Below are positions 45,858 to 54,515 of a stretch of 64,000 nucleotides of DNA, in pieces. The stretch comes from Amycolatopsis alba DSM 44262. Its GTDB lineage: Bacteria; Actinomycetota; Actinomycetes; Mycobacteriales; Pseudonocardiaceae. The number at the start of each line of letters is the position of its first letter. Position 1 is the stretch's first letter. Under the pieces are notes generated by a model that was not told the DNA's origin, searched no databases, and was given only the letters and a program-made list of their open reading frames with translations. The stretch spans positions 6,843,605 through 6,907,604 of the forward strand of contig NZ_KB913032.1 in the NCBI RefSeq assembly GCF_000384215.1, written 5' to 3'. The translations under genes were made by a program, and so were the position numbers.

Positions 45858-46033
45858 AGTCCGTTTTCCGCCGGTGAATCTCATGCCCTGACGCCCGGAC
45901 CGGGTAGGTGGCGGGGGCCTGCCGTAGGGCGGGTGACCAGCGCGTTCCAGGCTGATTGCAGATTTCCCTCAGGCGCGTCAGCCAGCTTTGGTCGGCCGCC
46001 CGGATCCGGGCGGCCGACCGGGAGGGAAACGAC

Positions 46034-46510
46034 ATGAGAAACCGGGGAACCAGAATCACGGGCTTCGCCGCAGCGCCGCTGCTGGCGATCGCGGGCATGC
46101 TGGCGGGCGGCGCGCCGTCTGCCGCGTCCGACGGGGTGTCGGCGCTGGCCACCGAGTACAACGAGGCGGTACTGGGTGGTCCCATACAGAACACATATGG
46201 CTGCACGGAATCGGCGTATGGCGAAGCGTGCTTCGTGAAGTACGGCGACCAGATCTACCTGGTGGCGCAAAGCACCGGCGTGTACGCGCGCTGGAGCAAC
46301 TGGCTGTGGGACGGCAGCAGCTGGCGGCAGTACCGGCAGGGTGAATGCTCGATCAGCACCCAGAACACCTGGGGCCACTGCAACAAGGACTTCTACGAGG
46401 ACAGCACCAACCCCAACGCCTTCGGCGGGAAGGGAAGCGGAATCAGGCTGTCGCTCTGCAAGTCCGGTGCGGGTTGCTCGACCGAGACCTGGACGTGGAA
46501 CGACGGCTGA
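46034..46510 (+). CDS. small secreted protein of unknown function
   Basis: A 158-residue protein. GGGAGGG precedes the ATG at 46034, and a signal peptide (GFAAAPLLAIAGMLAGGAPS) is clear. The mature part has six cysteines and is rich in Trp/Tyr/Asn (STGVYARWSNWLWDGSSWRQ), which suggests a compact disulfide-bonded extracellular domain. No family is recognised. Followed by a strong terminator. Confidence 0.8.
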   Translation: MRNRGTRITGFAAAPLLAIAGMLAGGAPSAASDGVSALATEYNEAVLGGPIQNTYGCTESAYGEACFVKYGDQIYLVAQSTGVYARWSNWLWDGSSWRQYRQGECSISTQNTWGHCNKDFYEDSTNPNAFGGKGSGIRLSLCKSGAGCSTETWTWNDG

Positions 46511-46540
46511 TCCCGTTCGCTTCGCGCATGCTCGACCGAG

Positions 46541-46570
46541 AGCGGGAGCCCGGCGCGCCGGGCTCCCGCT
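46541..46570. terminator. perfect palindromic terminator
   Basis: A 30-bp perfect palindrome (AGCGGGAGCCCGGCG and its complement) lies between the convergent secreted-protein and APH-kinase genes. Confidence 0.8.
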
Positions 46571-46590
46571 CCCATGAGCTGTGCCATGGG

Positions 46591-47523
46591 CTATCGCTCC
46601 TCGGCGTCGAGCCGGGCCAGCGCGGCGCTGAGGAACGCGTCCCGGCGCTCCCCAAGAACGTCGGCATCGAGGTCTGGTCGCCCCTGGTCATGCATGGCCG
46701 GGACGCAGAACGCCATGTCGGCCAAAGTGCAGGACGCCGCCACGACATCCCAGTAGGCGACCTGATCCGCCCGTCGCCCGGCGGCCCGCTGCCAACCCTG
46801 CAGCACTTGGTCGGCGGCAGGGATCCCGAACATCAAGGCTGCGTCGAATCGTGCCCCGCTCAGGTCGATTCCCGGTGACCCGGCACCCGCACAGTCCCAA
46901 TCGACAAGGCCTGTGCAGCGATCGCCGGACCACAGCGTGTTCCCGTGCCACAGATCTCCGTGAACGAAAACCGTCGGGCCTTCGGGCACCGGAAGTCGGT
47001 CGAGGCGTTCCTCGGCGGCCTTCAGCAGCTGAGTGGTGCCCTTCTCGCGACGGCAGGCCGCGAAGTCCACATCCGCTATCGACCGGGTCCGTAACGGCAG
47101 GGCGGCCCGAGGCGCCAACGGGACCGTCTGCAGTGCGGCCGCCACAGCTCCCAGGCAGCGCAGCCGCCTGGCAGAGGCGACCGGAGGAATCTTGCTGTCC
47201 CCTGGCAGAACCGTGGTCAGCAGCGCCAAAGTACCTGTTTCAGCACCGTCGAGATCCGCGGCGATCAGTTGGGCGGCGGGCAACCGGTAATCACCGGCAA
47301 CCCGCAACGCCGCCACCTCGGTGCCGAAACGCCGGCAATGGTCGGGGTCGGCCGGGTCCCCGAGCCGCAGCACCACCGCTTCGACCTGATCCGCCGGTTC
47401 GAACCTCAACAGCCACGGATTCGCGCCCTCGCGCAAGCCAGTGACAGCGGCCACCCGAACACCGCCGCCCACCGCGCCGACTGCCCAGCGCAGGACCTCC
47501 TCAGACAGCCCTGACATCGCCAT
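46591..47523 (-). CDS. aminoglycoside phosphotransferase-family protein
   Basis: A 310-residue APH/ChoK-type kinase fold. The catalytic loop VHGDLWHGNTLW and the metal-binding GLVDWDCAGAGSPGIDLS are intact, so small-molecule phosphorylation is expected; the substrate cannot be told. The start may be ATG 47523, GTG 47526 or ATG 47517. It stands alone. Confidence 0.85.
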   Translation of the reverse strand: MAMSGLSEEVLRWAVGAVGGGVRVAAVTGLREGANPWLLRFEPADQVEAVVLRLGDPADPDHCRRFGTEVAALRVAGDYRLPAAQLIAADLDGAETGTLALLTTVLPGDSKIPPVASARRLRCLGAVAAALQTVPLAPRAALPLRTRSIADVDFAACRREKGTTQLLKAAEERLDRLPVPEGPTVFVHGDLWHGNTLWSGDRCTGLVDWDCAGAGSPGIDLSGARFDAALMFGIPAADQVLQGWQRAAGRRADQVAYWDVVAASCTLADMAFCVPAMHDQGRPDLDADVLGERRDAFLSAALARLDAEER

Positions 47524-47663
47524 CACACCCCCGCGCCAGACTAACGCGCGGACCGAACTCGTGGGCCCAGACCGCCTCCACCTGCAGGACCTCTGATCCC
47601 GAACTCCTTCGCCGACGCGGCGACCGGTTTGTCACCCGGACAGGCCAACTCGACGGGACCGTG

Positions 47664-49856
47664 TCATTCGGTCAACGACTTCGGGTGATCCGGCGACGCG
47701 GTGGGCGTGGTCTCCGCTGCGAGGTGGTCTTGCAGCGTGGCGTGGCGGAATTGGTAGAGCGGGCCGACCGTTCTGAGGATGTGCCGTGAGCGCGCGTCTT
47801 CGAGGAACCGCAGGAATCGGAAGGGCGTCCGGTACCGGACGGTGAGATAGAGCTGGCCGCAGGCCGATCGCATCGTCTTCGACAGGGCCGTCCACACCGC
47901 GATGGCGATCGCTGCCCCGACGAACGCGCCGATGACGGCTTCTTCCAGCCCGCTCTGAACACCCCCGACCACGCCCCCGAGAAGCCCGAAAACGAGCGCG
48001 CCCGCCGAAGCGAAGGTCACGAGCAGCAGGGGAACGGTCGCGAGTTCAGCGCGCCAGAGGTTCACCGGAGTGGGCGGGTTGACGTCGTTTCGTCCTTGCT
48101 GAGCCAGATGGTCGAGTAGACCGACCGTCACGCCACCCACCAGGCCGACGGGCACGCACACCCCAAGCCCTCCCACGTACCCGGAGGCGAAACCTCCTGC
48201 GAATCCTCCCTGCGAGCCTGCCACAACCCCGAAACCGAGGCCCAGAGACAGCCCCAGCTGGACCCCTCGCCTGAGGTTCCGCGACTGGAATGAGCCCCCG
48301 AGTGTGAGGGGGTACTTGGCAGCCGGTGCCAGGAACTTGGCCGCGACCCCGATGCCGGCCAGGGCGCCTGAAATGACCCAGAACAGGTCGTCCGCCAGGA
48401 CGGCGATCAGTGTCCCCGCGGTCAGCACCGCAGGAATCGTGAACAAGACCGTTGGTATCAAGGAGGCGAGGCGGCCGGACATCGGCGACCACGCGGCCGT
48501 CCCCCACCAGGTGAAGTCACGGGTGCGGTCCCGGTGAAGCCTGCCGGCGATGACGCCGAGGGTGCGGCGGACCGTGGCGGGAGTGTAGGGCGACGGCTTC
48601 TCCCACGGCCGGCTCGTGTAAGCGGCGGCGATCGCCTGGTCGAGTAGGTGCTGGGTGATGGTTCTGGAGTCGGTGAACCGATCGGTGTCGAGCAGTTCGT
48701 CGACGGTGGCGTCCAGTTTTCCCAGCGGCGGGTAGATGTCGTGCAGAAGACTCACCCACAACGGGCTGCTCAGCACCGACGCCACGGGACTGGAACGGTC
48801 GTCCTTCATCGTCTCGGCAAGCGATTTCCACTCGGACGGAGCCGGTGAGGCCAGCGGGCCGAGCAGGTAGCGGAGGGTGGCCGCGGGCGTCAACGGCTCC
48901 AGCCTCACCGCCACCGCGCCGACAAGCAGGTGCTGCCGTGCTGCGTCGGCCATCTCGTCCGTGCGGCTGAGCAGAATCACACGGAACGTTGCCTGGTCGC
49001 TGAGCACCTGCAGCGCGATCGGCCGCAGATGTTCCGGGATCTCATCGAGCCCGTCGAGGATGACGGTGATGTGCCGCTCCAGCAAGGCCCGCGCGTGACG
49101 GGCACCCCCACGGCCGCGCAGCAACGGAATCAGGGTCAGTCTGCTCACCAGCCAGTCCATGACCGAGGTGGTCTCCGGATCCCAGCCGTGCAGGGTGAGG
49201 ATCACCGGAACCGGGATCCGCCACCGGTCGTGGTCACCGGCAGCGGATTCCCGGTACTGCAGGGCGTCCAGCTGGAGCAGCACGGCCGCCGAGCTCTTGC
49301 CCGAGCCCGCCGGCCCGACGAGGATCAACCGTCCTGACGGAAGAGCGCCATAGACCCTGTGCAGCTTCTCGCGGTTACCCGACCGCAGGTCCGCCGACGT
49401 TATGGGGCCAAGGCCCGGCAAGGGCTGGAACCACGCCTCCGCACCGCGTGACGCCGTCGCCGCGGCGACACTCCCAGTGATTCCCTTCGCCACTCCCGAC
49501 CACCGGAGGGGCAAGGGAGAAGGCTGCATCAAGCCACGCTCCAGCGCCGCCGTCACGCTTTGCGCGCGCATCACCGTCGCGAACCGGTCCGACAGCTCGT
49601 CGAGCCCTGTCGACGGCGGGAGTACCGCCTTCCACAACCCGACGACGCTGACGGCGAGACCCACCGCGGCGAGGACGAACTGTCCATAGGTAGCGGCGTT
49701 ACCCCGTGCTTCCGACGGCAGGAAAGCGACCTCGACAACCCACCAGACCAACGCCACGGCAAGCAAACCGAGGCCGAGCAGCAAACCCTGTCGTCTTCTC
49801 ACTGCCGATCCATCGGAACGCGACCACGCGGCATCACAAACAGACCACCTGCTCAC
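47664..49856 (-). CDS. membrane-anchored NACHT-type NTPase
   Basis: About 730 residues. Two membrane segments at about 24-45 and 58-76 precede a NACHT ATPase: Walker A LVGPAGSGKSSAAVLL near residue 182, Walker B ITVILDGLDEIPE near 265, and a sensor-like VILLSRTDEM. The last third has several further hydrophobic segments that are very rich in Gly/Ala/Val (SGYVGGLGVCVPVGLVGGVT), then the actinobacterial motif YQFRHATLQDHLA. Proteins of this layout are widespread in actinomycetes; related STAND NTPases act in phage defence or signalling. The exact start is unclear (GTG 49856 or GTG 49802). Confidence 0.82.
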   Translation of the reverse strand: MSRWSVCDAAWSRSDGSAVRRRQGLLLGLGLLAVALVWWVVEVAFLPSEARGNAATYGQFVLAAVGLAVSVVGLWKAVLPPSTGLDELSDRFATVMRAQSVTAALERGLMQPSPLPLRWSGVAKGITGSVAAATASRGAEAWFQPLPGLGPITSADLRSGNREKLHRVYGALPSGRLILVGPAGSGKSSAAVLLQLDALQYRESAAGDHDRWRIPVPVILTLHGWDPETTSVMDWLVSRLTLIPLLRGRGGARHARALLERHITVILDGLDEIPEHLRPIALQVLSDQATFRVILLSRTDEMADAARQHLLVGAVAVRLEPLTPAATLRYLLGPLASPAPSEWKSLAETMKDDRSSPVASVLSSPLWVSLLHDIYPPLGKLDATVDELLDTDRFTDSRTITQHLLDQAIAAAYTSRPWEKPSPYTPATVRRTLGVIAGRLHRDRTRDFTWWGTAAWSPMSGRLASLIPTVLFTIPAVLTAGTLIAVLADDLFWVISGALAGIGVAAKFLAPAAKYPLTLGGSFQSRNLRRGVQLGLSLGLGFGVVAGSQGGFAGGFASGYVGGLGVCVPVGLVGGVTVGLLDHLAQQGRNDVNPPTPVNLWRAELATVPLLLVTFASAGALVFGLLGGVVGGVQSGLEEAVIGAFVGAAIAIAVWTALSKTMRSACGQLYLTVRYRTPFRFLRFLEDARSRHILRTVGPLYQFRHATLQDHLAAETTPTASPDHPKSLTE

Positions 49857-49904
49857 TCGAATGGACCAACCGCCGGCGCTCCGGAACGAGACACGATGAC
49901 CATC

Positions 49905-49943
49905 ATGGCCGCCTCACCGTCTGCTCGACGGTGAGGCGGCCAT
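49905..49943 (-). terminator. hairpin terminator downstream of the thioesterase gene
   Basis: A 17-bp perfect stem (arms 49905-49921 and 49927-49943, loop TGCTC; inner sequence GGCCGCCTCACCGTC) lies between the thioesterase stop and the NACHT gene, separating the two leftward units. Confidence 0.7.
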
Positions 49944-50037
49944 TCTCGAAATGGTCGTCGCCAGGTGCGATCCGACAGACGCGATCGTCACCCCCCGCGG
50001 ACCACGCTGGAGAAACCGTTCCGGGAGCGCCGACGGG

Positions 50038-50559
50038 TCAGTGAGAGATTTTGCCTGGGCGGCCGGGCGGCCGTTTCCCGGAACCGGTGCTGCGCTGCCG
50101 ATGCAGGTCCTCGGATGACGATCGGGTCGCAGGCACCGGTGTCGCGGGCCGCGGCGTTCCGGTGGAGTCGATGGCCACGAACACCAGATCCGCCGAAGCC
50201 ACTGGTGTCGGGGGCTCTGGGACGTCTTCAGGGCTGTCCGCCCAACCCGTCCAGTAGGTGGCGGTAACCTTCACGCAGACTTCGATCGAGGTGTTGTTGA
50301 CCTGTTCGATCCGGGCATAGGCATGCAGCAGCGCGCCTTCCTTGACCCGGTTCAGGAACTCCATCCGCTTCACGGCACGGGTGGCTGTCGGGCCGTTGCT
50401 CTGCTCGAGCGTGGCCACCCATGCCGCGTGGTCGATCAGCCGGAAAATAACGAAACCGCTGACATCTCCCTGGTGGTTGAGGTCAGCCGACTGGGCAAGA
50501 TGAGTCAGGGTGCACTTCGTCAATGTTCTCGACGCAAACCCTGGCGGACTGTGGTTCAT
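50038..50559 (-). CDS. hotdog-fold acyl-CoA thioesterase-like protein
   Basis: A 173-residue protein. NHQGDVSGFVIFRLIDHAAW and the later strands (LLHAYARIEQVNNTSIEVCV, ADLVFVAIDSTG) are typical of the YciA/acyl-CoA thioesterase hotdog fold; the substrate is unknown. The last 30 residues are basic and Pro-rich with an AT-hook-like RPPGRPGK. It is alone, with a terminator downstream. Confidence 0.75.
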   Translation of the reverse strand: MNHSPPGFASRTLTKCTLTHLAQSADLNHQGDVSGFVIFRLIDHAAWVATLEQSNGPTATRAVKRMEFLNRVKEGALLHAYARIEQVNNTSIEVCVKVTATYWTGWADSPEDVPEPPTPVASADLVFVAIDSTGTPRPATPVPATRSSSEDLHRQRSTGSGKRPPGRPGKISH

Positions 50560-51299
50560 CTCACTATCCTTCCGATCATGAGTTGATTACTTGACTCCCT
50601 GCGACATGCCAGTGCCGCAGGGAGCTGGGAAATGCCAATCCCAAGGCACGCCGCGGAAAAGACCGCGCGACAGTGCCTGCCGTCGTCACAGGGACGACCG
50701 GGCTACTGGAAATCCCCGTCGAACGCCGACGGCGTCAATTCAAACGACTTGTTTCTGGTTCAGGAATTACGCTGACCCGGCCACCGGATTTCGATAGTCA
50801 GTGCGGGCATCTCGCAGAGAAGAGTATCAACACAGAGTCAGCGTTGCCAACTTACAGTAACAGCTTCACACGAACGGTGAATCGCCCACGATGCGGAACC
50901 AGTCGCCGTTGAGCGACGGAGAACGACAGCTTGGTCGGGACTTTCGAACGTCGTCGGCATTCCCGCCAGGGCCAGGGATGGCCCGCACTCCCGGTCTGGG
51001 CCGGTTCGACGAGGTGGTCCCGGCTTTTGGCGCCCGACCTCGGCAAGAATCGGACTGTTGCCATTCACGGAGAATGCCTCTCGACACCTTTAACCATGCG
51101 CCAAAAGCCATGCTTCGAGCAGTTCGGTATGCGAACGGGTGTTCGCCAAAGTTGCCGACGATTCGGCGCGTGAAGCGACGACAGCCGAATACCTCACCAG
51201 TCTCGACCCCGGCCGTGAAAGGTATTCGTGTTGCGGGCCCACGGTCGGCCCATTCCTTGCATTCCTGCTGGATGGGGCAGGACTCTCGACGCGTCCCAC
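50560..51299. other. intergenic stretch without a recognised gene
   Basis: Seven hundred bases with no frame that looks coding on either strand; short overlapping open frames have no recognisable domains and poor codon use. The GC content is lower than around it. No repeat or RNA gene was recognised. Confidence 0.5.
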
Positions 51300-51696
51300 G
51301 TGACGTACTGTGCCACCAAAAGACTCTCGGTCGGCCTCTTCGTAATGGTCGGCGTCCTCGTTCTGGCCGCGTGCGACGGCTCTGCCGCGCCGGACGCCCG
51401 ACAGGACGCTGCCGACCTCGACCCCGCGAAGTGCGCTGACCCGAATTTCGCCAGTGCTCACAAGGACTTTTGCGTCGACAACGCCTCCGTGTCAGAGAGG
51501 CCGGCAGCCGAAGCCGCTACGTTGTCCAACGGCTTGAAGGTACGGACCCGGCCATTCGGGAGGGCGGCTCCACCGACCTGCCGGAGCAGCTCGTCGCGGG
51601 CAGCTCGGCGACGATGACGTCGTCTTCCGGTTCAACCCTGACACCACCTCCACAGGCGACATCACCTTCACGAACGTCCAGACCTTGTGCAAGTAG
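51300..51696 (+). pseudogene. lipoprotein gene broken by two frameshifts
   Basis: From GTG 51300 the first frame gives a lipoprotein signal (SVGLFVMVGVLVLAAC) and KCADPNFASAHKDFCVDN up to LSNGLKV. Sense then continues in a second frame (TDPAIREGGSTDLPEQLV, about 51540-51595) and a third (GDDDVVFRFNPDTTSTGDIT, ending FTNVQTLCK at TAG 51694-51696). The three parts join into one plausible extracellular domain, so two single-base indels, or sequencing errors, are likely. No family is named with confidence. Confidence 0.6.
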
Positions 51697-51762
51697 CGCT
51701 CGCCCGCGTCGATGCTTCTTCTGCCCGGTACACCGGGTCCACTTCCGAACGGGGCTCGGCGA

Positions 51763-52251
51763 TCACAGCTCCAACCGCCGGTTGGCACTCTCCGCCGCCT
51801 CGGTGATCTTCGACAGGAACGTGGTGACGACACGAAGTTCCTCGGGGTCGGCGGCGCGGAGTGTGGCCGCGATCTCGGCGCCGGCGAAGGTGAGGAACCG
51901 GCGGGCGTGTTCGCGCGCGGCGGGGGTCGGGCGCAGGGTGACACGGCGACGGTCGCTGCTCTCGCGGCTGCGCTGGACATGACCGGCGTCCTCGAGCCGG
52001 TTCAGCAGAATCGTGGTGGCCCCGGTGGTCATGGCGATCCGCCGGGACAGCTCCACCGGCGAGAGCGGTGTCCCCGCTTCGGCGGCCCAGGTGATCTGCC
52101 CCAGCGCATGGGCGTCCGAAGCGGGCAGCCGCATCCAGACGGCGAGATGGCGATTCAGGTCACCGAAGCCGGCCGCCCAGTCTCGAAGCCGCTGCATCAC
52201 TTCGATCTGGATCGGCGTCCAGCTCTCGGTCAGCGGGTCGACATCGGCCAT
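51763..52251 (-). CDS. MarR-family transcriptional regulator
   Basis: A 162-residue winged-helix protein: LSPVELSRRIAMTTGATTIL (recognition region) and VQRSRESSDRRRVTLRPTPA (wing). The ATG at 52251 is chosen because the longer frame would cover the operator-like repeat. Divergent from the FAD monooxygenase across a 69-bp gap holding a perfect 13-bp inverted repeat, so it most likely represses both genes. Confidence 0.92.
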   Translation of the reverse strand: MADVDPLTESWTPIQIEVMQRLRDWAAGFGDLNRHLAVWMRLPASDAHALGQITWAAEAGTPLSPVELSRRIAMTTGATTILLNRLEDAGHVQRSRESSDRRRVTLRPTPAAREHARRFLTFAGAEIAATLRAADPEELRVVTTFLSKITEAAESANRRLEL

Positions 52252-52266
52252 GCGATCACCTTTGCA

Positions 52267-52297
52267 GCGTAGTAGCTTTGCAGTAAAGCTACTACGC
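52267..52297. promoter_or_regulatory. MarR operator candidate (perfect 13-bp inverted repeat)
   Basis: GCGTAGTAGCTTT (52267-52279) and its exact complement (52285-52297) are separated by 5 bases, midway between the divergent MarR and FAD-monooxygenase genes. AGTAGCTTT/AAAGCTACT is AT-richer than its surroundings, as usual for MarR sites. Confidence 0.8.
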
Positions 52298-52320
52298 CCG
52301 CTATCGACAGGGGAACTCTG

Positions 52321-53523
52321 ATGACCACTCGACACGCCGTGGTGTCCGGCGCGAGTATCGCCGGACTCTCGGCCGCTTTCTGGCTGCGGCGCACCGGCTG
52401 GGAGGTGACCGTGCTGGAGAGGGCGACGGAGTTTCGCGACGGCGGGCAGAACGTCGACGTCCGCGGCGTCGGCCGCGAGGTACTCGCCAGGATGGGCTTG
52501 ACCGACGCGGTGAGAGCGCAGAACACCACCGAGACCGGCACCGTTTTCGTGGGTGCCTCCGGTGAGGTCCTCGTGGAGCTGCCCTCTGACGGCCCCGACG
52601 GCGCGACCGCCGAACTCGAAATCCTGCGTGGCGATTTTGCCTGCACGATCCTGCAGCAGCTGCCCGAAGGGGTCGAGATCGGTTACGGCGACACCATCGT
52701 CGCGGTCGAGGAAGAGACCGACAGGGTCACCCTGACCACGAACGCCGGTCGGGTCCTACACGCCGACCTGCTGGTCGTCGCCGAAGGCGTCCGCTCCACC
52801 ACCCGCGACCTGCTCTTCGAGGGCCAGGTCGACCGCCGCGCGCTGGGCATCACCATGGTCTTCGGCACCATCCCGCGCGCCACCGACGACGACAGCCGAT
52901 GGCGCTGGTACACCACGGTCGGCGGCAGGCAGGTGCATTTACGCCCGGATGATCACGGCACCACGCGCGCCATCCTCGCCTGCACCGAGGCCGAAGACCC
53001 GACCCGGCTCGACCGGGCAGAGGCACTGTCCAGGATCCGTGACCGCTTCTCCGGCGTGGGCTGGGAAGCGCCCCGGATCCTGGACGGGTTCGACGGCTCC
53101 GACGACGTCTACTTCGACCACCTCACCCAGATCCGCATGCCGGTCTGGCACCGCGGGCGGGTATGCCTGGCCGGTGACGCCGCCTGGTGCGTGACCCCGC
53201 TGGGTGGCGGCGGTGCCTCGCTCGCGCTCGTCAGCGGTTACGTCCTCGCGGCCAGCTTGTCCGGCACCGGATCCGGCTCCCTCACGCCCGGCCTCACGGC
53301 TTACGAGAACTGGATGCGGCCACTCGTCGACGACGTCCAGCAACTCCCCCGCTGGATCAAACCGTTCGCCTTCCCCCGGACCCGGCTCGGCCTGACACTG
53401 CGCAGAATGGCCGACAAGGTACTCGTGTCACCGGTACTGGCGCCCTTGACGGCGAGGTTCGCCAGGATCGCCGATACCGACCGTGCGCTGCCGTCCATCG
53501 CGGCAACGGGGACGGTGAGCTGA
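52321..53523 (+). CDS. FAD-dependent monooxygenase
   Basis: A 400-residue group A flavin hydroxylase: FAD loop VVSGASIAGLSAAFWLRRTG at the N-terminus, HADLLVVAEGVRSTTRD (DG-type motif with variation), and CLAGDAAWCVTPLGGGGASL near residue 285. It resembles TetX/RebC-like oxygenases acting on aromatic compounds or antibiotics; the substrate is unknown. Control by the divergent MarR suggests induction by that substrate. Confidence 0.9.
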   Translation: MTTRHAVVSGASIAGLSAAFWLRRTGWEVTVLERATEFRDGGQNVDVRGVGREVLARMGLTDAVRAQNTTETGTVFVGASGEVLVELPSDGPDGATAELEILRGDFACTILQQLPEGVEIGYGDTIVAVEEETDRVTLTTNAGRVLHADLLVVAEGVRSTTRDLLFEGQVDRRALGITMVFGTIPRATDDDSRWRWYTTVGGRQVHLRPDDHGTTRAILACTEAEDPTRLDRAEALSRIRDRFSGVGWEAPRILDGFDGSDDVYFDHLTQIRMPVWHRGRVCLAGDAAWCVTPLGGGGASLALVSGYVLAASLSGTGSGSLTPGLTAYENWMRPLVDDVQQLPRWIKPFAFPRTRLGLTLRRMADKVLVSPVLAPLTARFARIADTDRALPSIAATGTVS

Positions 53524-53590
53524 AGAGCAGATGTTCCCCGCCGAACACGGCGACGTCGACAGGGATGCCGTGTTGTGGCTCGGCTGGGTG

Positions 53591-54403
53591 TCAGATCAGC
53601 AGACGGGCCTTCAACGCGTCGATGGTCGCATCGTCGAGGCGCAGTCCTTGGCGGGCGTAGGCGTCCATGGACCCGTAGAGATGGTCGACCTCGTCGAACG
53701 CCGCGCGCAGCCAGCTCAGCTCGACAGCCTTCGGATCACCCAGCTTGTCATTGCTGAGCATGAAGTCGGCCTCGATGGCCGCACGTGGCACACCGAGCAG
53801 GCTCAGGAGGATCGCCGTCCCCCAGCCGGTACGGTCCTTGCCCGCCGAACAATGAAATACGGTGGCGCCGGAACCGTTCGCCGCGATGGCCCGCAGCAGG
53901 TCGCCGAACGCGTGGTCCGCGCCCACGAAGTCGACCATGAACGGGTAGCCGATCGACTGGCCCAGGTTGTCGGATCCGTTGAGCAGCCCGGCCGCGATGG
54001 CCTTCACCAGCGTGACGGCGGCGTTGTCGTGGAACCGCAGCCCGTGTTCGAGCGAGACCACGTCGGCCACCTGGTAACGGGCGCCCGCGGGCACTCGGTC
54101 CGGCTCGTCGTGGCGTTCCTTCACGTTGCGCAGATCGACATCCAGCGAGACGTTCGCGGCGGTGAGCCGCCGGAGATCCGCGTCGGTGAGCCGGGACAGC
54201 TTGTCGGACCGGAAGACCACGCCGGTACGCACCGTGCGGCCGTCGGTCGTCGTGTACCCGCCGACATCGCGGAAGTTCTTGGCGCCCTCCAGGTTCACCG
54301 CGACGGCACCTGGGGCCTCGCTGCTCGCCCACGCCGGCACGGTCACCCCGCCGGCGACCGCGGTCGCCGCGGTGACGGCCACGAGTAGCTTTCGCACGCG
54401 CAT
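53591..54403 (-). CDS. secreted tyrosine/serine phosphatase
   Basis: A 270-residue exported protein: signal peptide to about residue 28 (LLVAVTAATAVAGGVTVPAW), then a phosphatase of the PtpB/LipA type with NFRDVGGYTTTDGRTVRTGV and the signature FHCSAGKDRTGWGTA near residue 183. These enzymes act on phospho-amino acids or phosphoinositides. The ATG at 54403 starts the signal peptide. Transcribed alone. Confidence 0.9.
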   Translation of the reverse strand: MRVRKLLVAVTAATAVAGGVTVPAWASSEAPGAVAVNLEGAKNFRDVGGYTTTDGRTVRTGVVFRSDKLSRLTDADLRRLTAANVSLDVDLRNVKERHDEPDRVPAGARYQVADVVSLEHGLRFHDNAAVTLVKAIAAGLLNGSDNLGQSIGYPFMVDFVGADHAFGDLLRAIAANGSGATVFHCSAGKDRTGWGTAILLSLLGVPRAAIEADFMLSNDKLGDPKAVELSWLRAAFDEVDHLYGSMDAYARQGLRLDDATIDALKARLLI

Positions 54404-54515
54404 ATCGCTCCCTCCGACAACATCCAGACCAAACGCGAACAATTCCCGCATACGCCGGGGGCGGCAACCGTAACCGGCGAAGGATTCGCGAGGAGTTCAA
54501 CGAGCGGACACGGAG

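Noticed and set aside
46591..47523. Aminoglycoside resistance gene
   Set aside because: Only the general APH/ChoK kinase fold is seen; no features of the known resistance subfamilies can be recognised.
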